Origin: Thioalkalivibrio sulfidiphilus HL-EbGr7
GTDB taxonomy: Bacteria; Pseudomonadota; Gammaproteobacteria; Ectothiorhodospirales; Ectothiorhodospiraceae
Reading direction: 5' to 3'
Length of the DNA stretch: 64,000 bases
Assembly: GCF_000021985.1 (NCBI RefSeq)
Contig: NC_011901.1
Span: forward strand, 62,001-126,000
The position numbers and the translations under genes are program-made. Positions 37,600-45,473 of the stretch are shown here, piece by piece (position 1 is the stretch's first letter; each line of letters starts with the position of its first letter). A model generated the notes under the pieces. It saw only the letters and a program-made list of their open reading frames with translations, had not been told where the DNA came from and did no database searches.

Positions 37600-38250
37600 A
37601 TGACCCGTTCTCCTGGCACTCTGTTTTCGATCCTGTTCGCGTTGGCCCTGCTGGCGTTGCCCGTGCAGGCCAGCGAGCCGACGGAGGGCATCGACTACAT
37701 CGTCCTGCCCCAGCCCGTGCCGACCCGGGTGGCGGATGGCCAGGTGGAGGTGGTGGAGCTGTTCTGGTACGGCTGCCCCCACTGCTACCACTTCGAGCCG
37801 CACCTGAAGGCGTGGAAGGACGCCAAGCCCGAGCATGTGGAGTTCCGTTATCTGCCGGCGGTGTTCAATGACCTCTGGGCCCTGCATGCCCGGGTGTTCT
37901 ACGCCTTCGAGCACATGGGCGTGTTCGATCAGCTGCATGCCCCCTTCTTTCACGCCATCCACGCCCAGGGCCGGCGCATGGCGGATGAGCGCTCCATCCT
38001 GCGCTTCGTGGAAAGGGAGGGGGTCGATCCGGCCGCCTTCCGCGAGGCGATGGTCTCCGACGAGGTGACCGCCAGGGTGCGCGAGGCCATCCAGAAGACC
38101 CGGGATTACCGCATCGAGGGCGTGCCCTCGGTGGTGGTGGACGGCCGTTATCTGGTCACCGCGACCATGGCGGGCGGCTTCGAGAATAAGGTGCGGGTCA
38201 TAGAGCACCTGGTGGAGAAGGCCGGGACCGAGGCCACCGCCACCCGCTGA
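37600..38250 (+). CDS. dsbA: thiol:disulfide interchange protein DsbA
   Basis: 216-aa periplasmic thioredoxin-fold oxidase with signal peptide (to about VQASE) and active site CPHC (Cys59, Cys62) in ELFWYGCPHCYHFEP; cis-Pro loop EGVPSVVV near residue 170. ATG 37600 follows the ccsA stop closely; the frame is open further upstream within ccsA by chance. Co-transcription with cytochrome c maturation genes fits its role in cysteine oxidation in the periplasm. Confidence 0.94.
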   Translation: MTRSPGTLFSILFALALLALPVQASEPTEGIDYIVLPQPVPTRVADGQVEVVELFWYGCPHCYHFEPHLKAWKDAKPEHVEFRYLPAVFNDLWALHARVFYAFEHMGVFDQLHAPFFHAIHAQGRRMADERSILRFVEREGVDPAAFREAMVSDEVTARVREAIQKTRDYRIEGVPSVVVDGRYLVTATMAGGFENKVRVIEHLVEKAGTEATATR

Positions 38251-38340
38251 TCGGCTCGGTCCGGCCTTTGGGTCGGGCCCTTGCTTGAAAGCGACCGTTG
38301 CTGCCACCACTATGAGGTCAGCGCCCATCAGCCAGACATC

Positions 38341-39225
38341 ATGACCCAGCATACGCCAGCCAAACCCTTTCACACCTATCCCGCGCAGCCCACCGGGGAT
38401 GCGGGCCAGGGACTGCTGGAGGTGGGGCCGAGCACCCCGCCGCTCGCCGGCCAGCGTATCCGGGTGCTGAGCTACAACGTGCAGGTGGGCATCAGCGCCA
38501 CTCGCTTTCACCACTACTTCACCAACAGCTGGAAACACGTGCTGCCCTACCAGGGGCGCCTGGGCAACCTGGACAGCGTGGCGCGCTTTATCTCCGGCTT
38601 CGACCTGGTGGGCCTGCAGGAACTGGACGCCGGCAGCCTGCGCAGCCAGTTCATCAACCTGGCCCAGTACCTCTCCGAGCGCAGCGACCTGCCCTACTGG
38701 TACAGCCAGACCAATCGCAATCTGGGCAAGATCGCCCAGCACAGCCTGGGGCTGCTGTCCCGCTACCATCCCCACACCGTGGTGGAGCACAGACTGCCCA
38801 GCGTGATCCCCGGCCGCGGCGCCCTGGAGGCCCACTTCGGTGCGGAGCAGGGCTCCGGTTCCCTGGTGATCATGCTGGTGCACCTGTCCCTGGGCAAACG
38901 GGACCGGCGCCTGCAGATGGAATACATCGCCGAGGTGCTGCGGGATCACGAGCACGTGGTGGTGATGGGGGACATGAACTGTTCCTGCCACGCGGACGAG
39001 GTCAAGCGCCTGGTGCGCCAGACCCGCCTGCAGGAACCCCTGGCCGCCCACAAGACCTATCCCAGCTGGCGACCCGCCCATGCCTTTGACCACATCCTGG
39101 TCACGCCCGGTCTGGGCGTGGAGCAGGTGCACGTCTACAATGTGAATTATTCCGATCATCTGCCGGTGGGCGTGGAGATCGTGGTGCCTGAGGGCATCAC
39201 CCTGCCCCACTGGACAGATCACTGA
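38341..39225 (+). CDS. endonuclease/exonuclease/phosphatase family protein
   Basis: 294 aa from ATG 38341 (TTG 38281 is an alternative). EEP-fold metallophosphoesterase: QVGISATRFHH, GLQELDAGS, VVMGDMNCS, FDHILVTPG and SDHLPVGVEI carry the Glu, Asp-Asn and Asp-His catalytic residues. No signal peptide. Substrate unknown. The order dsbA, EEP protein, diguanylate cyclase is the same as at the Pseudomonas dsbA locus. Confidence 0.85.
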   Translation: MTQHTPAKPFHTYPAQPTGDAGQGLLEVGPSTPPLAGQRIRVLSYNVQVGISATRFHHYFTNSWKHVLPYQGRLGNLDSVARFISGFDLVGLQELDAGSLRSQFINLAQYLSERSDLPYWYSQTNRNLGKIAQHSLGLLSRYHPHTVVEHRLPSVIPGRGALEAHFGAEQGSGSLVIMLVHLSLGKRDRRLQMEYIAEVLRDHEHVVVMGDMNCSCHADEVKRLVRQTRLQEPLAAHKTYPSWRPAHAFDHILVTPGLGVEQVHVYNVNYSDHLPVGVEIVVPEGITLPHWTDH

Positions 39226-39261
39226 CCCATTCACGCGCCACAGCCGCAGGGACGTTACCGG

Positions 39262-40617
39262 GTGTCCGAAGACGAGCAGAGGAAGCTGAAGTACCTGGAC
39301 GTGATCCGCGAGCTGGAGCGCGAGCTGGACCAGCGCCGCGAGGCCGAGACCGCCCTGCGCAAGCTCGCCGAGCGACTGGGCCGCTGTGCCCAGGGCCGTT
39401 CCCCGGTCCTGGACCAGGCCCTCGGCGAGATCATCTCATCCCTCGGCACCCAGCTGGAGCCTGCCCGGGTGGAGGCACTGACCGCGCGCCTGCAGACGGC
39501 GCTCAGGGATGTGGATCTTCCCGATGCACCGCCATCGTCTTCCCTGGACGATGCCCCTGACCCCTCACGGGCCGCCACCGCGGCCCCGACGGCATTCCTC
39601 GAAGCCCTGCAGGATCGTCTGCCGGCGGTGCCCGGCCTGCGCGGCGAACTGGAGAGCCTGATCGAACGCCTGGAGCGGGATCAGGCGCCGGCGGACTGGG
39701 GGCTGATGCTGAACGGCGTGGCCAATGTGCTCAAGGAGCAATGCCTGCGCGCCCAGCGGGAACGCCACGAGCTGGAATCCTTCCTCAAGGAGATCACCGA
39801 CCGTCTGGGCGAGTTCGACGCCTACCTGACCGGACAGAACAACGACATGGATGCGTCGCGACAGGAAGGAGTGTCGCTGGAGACCCGCATCCAGGGCGAG
39901 GTGCGCGAGCTGCAGACGGGCATGGCCCGGGTGGGCAGCCTGGACGAACTGCGCACCATGGTCTCCCTGCGCCTGGATGCCATCGGCGATCACGTACGCA
40001 GCTTCCGGGAGGCCGATGAGCGTCGCTGCGAAGACTACCGCACCCGGGCCGAGCGCATGCGCGCACGCATCGTGCAGCTGGAGCATGAGGCCCAGGGTCT
40101 GCGCCGCACCATGGATGACGAGCGCAAGCAGGCGCTCATCGATCAGCTCACCGGCGTGCCCAACCGCCAGGCCTTCGACGAGCGTCTCGCCCAGGAATAC
40201 AGTCGCTGGAAACGTTTCAACACGCCGCTGGCGCTGATCATGTGGGACGTGGATCGCTTCAAGCTCATCAACGACTCCTATGGCCACAAGGCGGGTGACA
40301 AGGTGATCCGCGCCGTGGCGCAGAAGCTCAAGGAGCGCATCCGGGAAACCGACATGGTGGCCAGATACGGCGGAGAGGAGTTCGTCATGCTGCTCACCGG
40401 CGCAAGCGGTCAGGATGCGCTGGCCATCGCTGAAAAGATCCGCGCCGAGATCGCCGGACTCGGTTTTCATTTCCGCGGCGAGCGCGTCCCCATCACCATC
40501 TCCGCCGGCATCGCCCTGTTCGCCGAGGGAGACACCCCGGAGACCGCCTTCGACAATGCCGACCGCGCCCTGTACGAGGCGAAGAACACCGGACGCAACC
40601 GCTGCGTGTTGCATTGA
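39262..40617 (+). CDS. GGDEF diguanylate cyclase with N-terminal coiled-coil domain
   Basis: 451 aa from GTG 39262. The N-terminal part (1-270) is helical, with coiled-coil segments and no membrane helices, so the enzyme is cytoplasmic. GGDEF domain with GGEEF active site and an RxxD (RETD) inhibitory site five residues before it. Position next to the dsbA-EEP pair matches a Pseudomonas diguanylate cyclase gene, suggesting an old, conserved association with the envelope redox genes. Confidence 0.9.
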   Translation: MSEDEQRKLKYLDVIRELERELDQRREAETALRKLAERLGRCAQGRSPVLDQALGEIISSLGTQLEPARVEALTARLQTALRDVDLPDAPPSSSLDDAPDPSRAATAAPTAFLEALQDRLPAVPGLRGELESLIERLERDQAPADWGLMLNGVANVLKEQCLRAQRERHELESFLKEITDRLGEFDAYLTGQNNDMDASRQEGVSLETRIQGEVRELQTGMARVGSLDELRTMVSLRLDAIGDHVRSFREADERRCEDYRTRAERMRARIVQLEHEAQGLRRTMDDERKQALIDQLTGVPNRQAFDERLAQEYSRWKRFNTPLALIMWDVDRFKLINDSYGHKAGDKVIRAVAQKLKERIRETDMVARYGGEEFVMLLTGASGQDALAIAEKIRAEIAGLGFHFRGERVPITISAGIALFAEGDTPETAFDNADRALYEAKNTGRNRCVLH

Positions 40618-40622
40618 GTGTA

Positions 40623-40733
40623 GTGAGGGGTGAGGCGATAGGCGTTAGGCGTGAGACACGAGGATGACACCTCGCGGTGGATGGCCGTCCTGACTGTTTC
40701 ACACCTATCGCCTACCACCTCACACCTCACGAC
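40623..40733. repeat. 7-bp repeat hairpin (GTGAGGC family)
   Basis: Left arm GTGAGGG, GTGAGGC, GATAGGC, GTTAGGC, GTGAGAC; right arm (40702-40730) inverted. Same family as 41652-41716. Confidence 0.85.
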
Positions 40734-40769
40734 TTTGTCATTCCCGCCGTGCCCCCGTAAGCTGTGGAC

Positions 40770-41654
40770 ATGACTGCAGACCGTATCACCCCGGGCCCCG
40801 TCGTGTTCGGCGAGGTCCTGTTCGATTGTTTCCCTGACCGTCGCGTCCTGGGCGGTGCCCCCTTCAACGTGGCCTGGAACCTGCACGGTCTGGGACAGGC
40901 ACCGCTGTTCGTGGGTGCCGTGGGTGACGATGACAACGGTGCCGAGGTGCGACGCACCGTGTCCGCGTGGGGCATGGACATGTCCGGACTGCAGCAGGAT
41001 CCGCTGCATCCCACCGGCACCGTGCAGGTGCGCATCGAAAACGACGAACCCAGCTACGAGATCGTCCCCGATCAGGCCTACGACCATATCGCCCGGGAAC
41101 CGGCCCTCAAGGCCGTGGCGGGGCGTGAACAGGCTATTCTGTATCACGGCAGCCTGGCGCTGCGTCATCACCAGTCCCGCCACACCTTACTCGCCCTGCG
41201 CGAGCATCTTCGCGCAAGGGTGTTCCTGGACGTGAACCTGCGCGCGCCCTGGTGGGATGTGGAAAGCGTTCACGCACTCATGCATGGCGCCACCTGGGTC
41301 AAGCTCAACGAGCAGGAACTGGATGCCCTGGTCAAAGACGATGGCGAGGGGCTGGAATCAAAGGCGCGGCATTGCCTTGAGCGCTTCGGCCTTCAGGCTC
41401 TGATCGTCACCCGCGCAGCGGAGGGTGCCCTGGTGGTGAGCCGCGAGGGGCGCGTGCTGTCCCGAAGCGCGCCGCCCGTGGACGGTCTGGTGGACACCGT
41501 GGGCGCGGGGGATGCCTTCAGCGCCGTGACGCTCATGGGCCTGATGCACGGCTGGGACTGGGAGGAGATCCTGGACCGTGCCGCCGGATTCGCGGCGAAG
41601 GTGTGTACCCTGCGCGGGGCGACCAGTCAGGAGAAGGGGTTTTATCGATGGTAA
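40770..41654 (+). CDS. PfkB-family sugar kinase (fructokinase-like)
   Basis: 294 aa (ATG 40770; GTG 40764 possible). Ribokinase-fold: N-terminal FGEVLFDCFPD and GGAPFNVAWN substrate region, C-terminal anion hole DTVGAGDAFSAV with catalytic Asp. The FGEVLFD/GGAPFN pair is typical of fructokinases. Flanked on both sides by GTGAGGC repeat hairpins; the downstream one overlaps its stop codon. Confidence 0.85.
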   Translation: MTADRITPGPVVFGEVLFDCFPDRRVLGGAPFNVAWNLHGLGQAPLFVGAVGDDDNGAEVRRTVSAWGMDMSGLQQDPLHPTGTVQVRIENDEPSYEIVPDQAYDHIAREPALKAVAGREQAILYHGSLALRHHQSRHTLLALREHLRARVFLDVNLRAPWWDVESVHALMHGATWVKLNEQELDALVKDDGEGLESKARHCLERFGLQALIVTRAAEGALVVSREGRVLSRSAPPVDGLVDTVGAGDAFSAVTLMGLMHGWDWEEILDRAAGFAAKVCTLRGATSQEKGFYRW

Positions 41655-41716
41655 GGCGTGAGGCGTGAGGTGTCGGCAAGGCAACCTGTCCAACTACACC
41701 TATCACCTCACGCCTA
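41652..41716. repeat. 7-bp repeat hairpin (GTGAGGC family)
   Basis: Left arm GGCGTGA repeated in 7-bp register from the kinase stop codon; right arm CACCTCACGCC. Between convergent kinase and DoxX genes. Confidence 0.8.
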
Positions 41717-41725
41717 CCCCCTCCC

Positions 41726-42121
41726 TTACCTGTTGTTGACGCTCAGTCTGCCCGGCCCCATGAACGCGATGGCCACGGCACCGAACAGGAACAGGCCCTG
41801 CAGTTCCAGGGCCCAGCCGCCATGGCTGGTCAGGTCGAACAGCTGGTGGGGATGGGCCAGGGCGACGGCCACCACCATGGTGAAGACGATCAGCGCCGCG
41901 CCGATGCGGGCGTGCCAGCCGAGGATCACCAGGATCGGCGCCAGCACCTCGCCCACGTAAACACCGTAGGCAATGAAACCGGGCAGGCCGACACCCTGGA
42001 GCATGCCCTCGATGCCGCTCACGCCGTTGAAGATCTTGTGGATGCCGTGCATCAGGAACAGCACGCCAAGGCTGACGCGCAGGATGAGTTTGCCCAGGTC
42101 TTCCGCCATGCCGTATGTCAT
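41726..42121 (-). CDS. DoxX-family membrane protein
   Basis: 131 aa from ATG 42121, with a perfect GGAGGT site five bases upstream. Four hydrophobic helices and the family N-terminus LGKLILRVSLGVLFLMHGIHK. DoxX proteins are small quinone-interacting or redox-related membrane proteins; some sulfur oxidisers use DoxD/DoxA for thiosulfate:quinone oxidoreduction, but this short form is too general to assign that role. Confidence 0.85.
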   Translation of the reverse strand: MTYGMAEDLGKLILRVSLGVLFLMHGIHKIFNGVSGIEGMLQGVGLPGFIAYGVYVGEVLAPILVILGWHARIGAALIVFTMVVAVALAHPHQLFDLTSHGGWALELQGLFLFGAVAIAFMGPGRLSVNNR

Positions 42122-42295
42122 TCCGCACCTCCATCGCGCCGGATTATTGTTATCAGGGGGTTGAACCAAACCCCGCGAGTGTGGCCCAACCCATCCACGG
42201 CGTCAAAAGCCCCGGCAAACGGGCGCCGAACCCCCTATAATGTCCCCAGTCTTCCCATCATCGCGGCGCTCTCGCGCCCCCTGGATTACCTCAAA

Positions 42296-44104
42296 TTGAA
42301 TACCGACAATGACACCGTGGCCGGCTTTGACGCCCTTGGCCTGAATCCCGCCGTTCTGAAGGCCCTGACCGATACGGGCTATGAAGCGCCCACGCCCATC
42401 CAGGCCGAGGGCATCCCGCCGCTGCTGGCCGGACGCGACCTGCTCGGCCAGGCCCAAACCGGCACCGGCAAGACCGCCGCCTTCGCCCTGCCCGCCCTGT
42501 CGCGCCTGGATCTCAAGGACAACCGCACCCAGGTGCTGGTGCTGGCGCCGACCCGCGAACTGGCCATCCAGGTGGCCGAGGCCTTCCAGACCTACGCCCG
42601 GCACCTGCCCGGCTTCCACGTGCTGCCCATCTACGGCGGCCAGCCTTACGGCATCCAGCTCAAGCAGCTGAGCCGGGGCGCCCAGGTGGTGGTGGGTACG
42701 CCGGGCCGCGTCATGGACCACATGCGCCGCGGCACCCTCAAGCTCGACGCCCTGCGCACCCTGGTGCTGGACGAGGCGGACGAGATGCTGCGCATGGGTT
42801 TTATCGACGACGTGGAGTGGATCCTGGAGCAGACCCCGGCCTCCCGCCAGGTGGCCCTGTTCTCGGCCACCATGCCCGAGGTGATCCGCCGGGTGGCCCA
42901 CACCCACCTGAAGGAACCGGCCGAGGTGCGCATCCGTTCCGCCACCACCACGGCCACCACCATCCGCCAGCGCTACTGGCGGGTCAGCGGGCTGCACAAG
43001 CTGGATGCGCTCACCCGGCTGCTGGAGACTGAGCCCTTCGACGCCATGCTCATCTTCGTGCGCACCAAGACCGAGACGGTGGAGCTGGCCGAGCGGCTCA
43101 CCGCCCGGGGCCATGCCTGCGAGGCCCTGAACGGTGATATCCCCCAGAACCAGCGCGAGCGGGTGGTGGAGCGCCTCAAAAAGGGCCAGCTGGACATCCT
43201 GGTGGCCACCGACGTGGTGGCGCGGGGCCTGGACGTGGAACGCATCAGCCATGTGCTGAACTACGACATCCCCCACGACACCGAATCCTACGTGCATCGC
43301 ATCGGACGCACCGGCCGCGCCGGGCGCACCGGCGAGGCGATCCTGTTCGTGGCGCCCCGGGAGCAGCGCATGCTCAAGGCCATCGAGCGGGCCACGCGCC
43401 AGCCCATCGAGCCCATGCACATGCCCACCGCCGGCGACGTCAACGCCCAGCGCATCGCCCGTTTCAAGGAACGCATCAACGAGGCACTGGGTTCCGACGA
43501 CCTGGAACCGTTCCTGGAACTGGTGACGGACTACCAGCAGGAGACCGGTGCAGAGCCCCTGGAGATCGCCGCCGCCCTGGCCCGGCTCGCCCAGGGCAAG
43601 GAGCCCCTGCTGCTGGACGAACGCGCCCCGCCGCCGCCCCGCGCCGAGTTCATGCCCCGCCCGGAGCGCGACACCGGCCGCGCGGAGAAGCCCAGGCCGC
43701 GCAAGTCTGGCGCTCATTCGGAGGCGCCGCTGCCGCTCAAGGGCCAGCCCGACGTGGCCATGGAGCGCTTCGTGGTGGACGTGGGTCATGCCCACGGCCT
43801 GAAGCCCGGCAACCTGGTGGGTGCCATCGCCAACGAGGCGGGCCTGGACAGCCAGTACATCGGCCACATCGACATCGGCGACGAGACCACCACCGTGGAC
43901 CTGCCCGCCGACATGCCCCGCCCCCTGCTCAAGCACCTGCAGGGGGTCTGGGTGTGCGGCCGCAAGCTGGGTCTGCGCCCCTTCGGCGAGCCATCCCCCG
44001 CCCAGGCGCACAAACGGGGTCCCAAGGGACCCAGACGTCCCGCCGGCTCCGCCGCGCGCAAGCCGGCGCCGAGAAAGACCCTGTCCAAGCCACGCAAGGG
44101 TTAA
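42296..44104 (+). CDS. deaD: DEAD-box RNA helicase, DeaD/CsdA type
   Basis: About 602 aa; the start is uncertain (TTG 42296 or GTG 42317; the frame is open much further upstream). Helicase motifs: AQTGTGKT, PTRELA, TPGRV, DEADEML, SAT, ARGLDVERI and HRIGRTGRAG. The C-terminal DbpA-type RNA-binding domain (VDVGHAHGLKPGNLVGAI, about 480-560) and a basic tail mark it as CsdA/DeaD rather than RhlE/RhlB. Acts in ribosome assembly and mRNA turnover, often cold-induced. Confidence 0.9.
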   Translation: MNTDNDTVAGFDALGLNPAVLKALTDTGYEAPTPIQAEGIPPLLAGRDLLGQAQTGTGKTAAFALPALSRLDLKDNRTQVLVLAPTRELAIQVAEAFQTYARHLPGFHVLPIYGGQPYGIQLKQLSRGAQVVVGTPGRVMDHMRRGTLKLDALRTLVLDEADEMLRMGFIDDVEWILEQTPASRQVALFSATMPEVIRRVAHTHLKEPAEVRIRSATTTATTIRQRYWRVSGLHKLDALTRLLETEPFDAMLIFVRTKTETVELAERLTARGHACEALNGDIPQNQRERVVERLKKGQLDILVATDVVARGLDVERISHVLNYDIPHDTESYVHRIGRTGRAGRTGEAILFVAPREQRMLKAIERATRQPIEPMHMPTAGDVNAQRIARFKERINEALGSDDLEPFLELVTDYQQETGAEPLEIAAALARLAQGKEPLLLDERAPPPPRAEFMPRPERDTGRAEKPRPRKSGAHSEAPLPLKGQPDVAMERFVVDVGHAHGLKPGNLVGAIANEAGLDSQYIGHIDIGDETTTVDLPADMPRPLLKHLQGVWVCGRKLGLRPFGEPSPAQAHKRGPKGPRRPAGSAARKPAPRKTLSKPRKG

Positions 44105-44138
44105 ATCAGGGGCCTGATCCTGGACGGTCCTATACTCA

Positions 44139-44171
44139 AAGGGCAGCGGGGGACACTCCGCTGCCCTTTTT
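44139..44171 (+). terminator. terminator of deaD
   Basis: Perfect AAGGGCAGCGG/CCGCTGCCCTT stem with T-run. Confidence 0.9.
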
Positions 44172-44240
44172 GTTGGCGCTGAACGTGTCCGTCCCGGACC
44201 TGTCAGCGCGCCGCATCCGTCATCAGCGGGAGAGACCGGC

Positions 44241-45274
44241 ATGAGCATCCACGGCCGCAGCTACCGGGTCATCACCCTCAACGAATTCATCATCGAACGC
44301 CAGGCGGACTTCCTGCACGCCAAGGGTGAACTCTCCCGGCTGCTGCACCACCTGGGGGTGGCCGCCAAGATCGTCAACAAGAAGATCAACAAGGCCGGCC
44401 TGGTGGACATCCTGGGCCGCGCAGGGGACGTGAACGTGCAGGGCGAGGAGGTGCAGAAGCTGGACGTGTTCGCCAACGAGCAGTTCATCGCCGCCCTGCG
44501 CGCCAGCGGCGAGTGCTGCGGCATCGCCTCCGAGGAGGACCAGACCATCACGGTGTTCGACGAGGGCCTGTCACGGGATGGTCGCTACGTCTTCTGCATG
44601 GATCCCCTGGACGGTTCCTCCAACATCGAGGTGAATGTCTCGGTGGGCACCATCTTCTCCATCTACCGGCGCCGCTCCGAGCCGGGCACGCCCGCGCAGC
44701 TGGAGGACTTCCTGCAGCCGGGCACCGCGCAGGTGGCCGCCGGCTACGTGATCTACGGCTCCTCCACCATGCTGGTCTACACCACCGGCAACGGCGTCAA
44801 CGGCTTTACCCTCGACCCCTCCATCGGCGAGTTCTGCCTCTCCCACCCGGACATCAAGACCCCCACCAGCGGTCGCATCTACAGCCTCAACGAGGGCAAT
44901 CACGTGCACTTCCCCGAGGGCGTGAAGGCCTACATCCGCCATTGCCAGAAGGACGACCCGGCCACCGGCCCGTCCCTACACCTCCCGCTACATCGGCTCC
45001 CTGGTCTCCGATTTCCACCGCAACCTGCTCAAGGGCGGGATCTTCATCTATCCCCCCACTGGCGCGGCGCCCAAGGGCAAGCTGCGTCTGGTCTACGAGT
45101 GCAACCCCCATCGCCTTCGTGGCAGAGCAGGCCGGCGGCCGGGCCAGCGACGGGGTTGGCCGCATCCTGGAGCGCAAGCCCGTGGACCTGCATGAGCGGG
45201 TGCCGTTCTTTGTGGGGTCCCGGGACATGGTGAGCGAGGCGGAGCGATTCCTCGCCGATCCGCCGCCGCGCTGA
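44241..45274 (+). pseudogene. fbp: fructose-1,6-bisphosphatase class I, two frameshifts
   Basis: Encodes class I FBPase (gluconeogenesis; Calvin cycle). Residues up to about 243 are intact from ATG 44241, including [11 protein letters not shown], with GGGAGAG upstream. Around 44967-44972 the family sequence moves to the +1 frame ([20 protein letters not shown]), and at the C-run 45105-45109 it moves +1 again ([15 protein letters not shown]) to a normal end at 45274. Each shift looks like one extra C. As written, the first frame runs to 45233 with a nonsense C-terminus lacking the active-site region. All three segments are otherwise well conserved, so sequence error or very recent mutation is more likely than old decay. 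Confidence 0.88.
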
Positions 45275-45383
45275 TACCTGTCGTCATCTGGCCGCTCGAC
45301 CGGCCGCAGCGACCATGCGTCGCCTGGGGGCGGCCCGGATCAGACAAAACATTCCATTCGATATGGTTTTTGGGCAAGATTGG

Positions 45384-45409
45384 AAAAAAACCCCCGAAAT
45401 TCAGGGGGT
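45384..45409 (-). terminator. orphan minus-strand terminator-like hairpin
   Basis: Read on the minus strand: CCCCC-loop-GGGGG followed by seven U. No minus-strand gene precedes it; it lies in the leader of the MASE3 gene. Confidence 0.45.
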
Positions 45410-45473
45410 CGGTAAATGGATTTCATGTGTCGGGACAGGTTCAGCCCGTCCCGGGCATGCCTGGGGAGACAAC

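Noticed and set aside
41726-42121. Assigning the DoxX gene to thiosulfate:quinone oxidoreductase
   Set aside because: It is a generic short DoxX protein with no DoxA partner; the sulfur role would be guesswork.
44967-45110. Programmed ribosomal frameshifting in fbp
   Set aside because: Two separate shifts would be needed, neither site has a known slippery heptamer plus structure, and class I FBPases are not known to use recoding.
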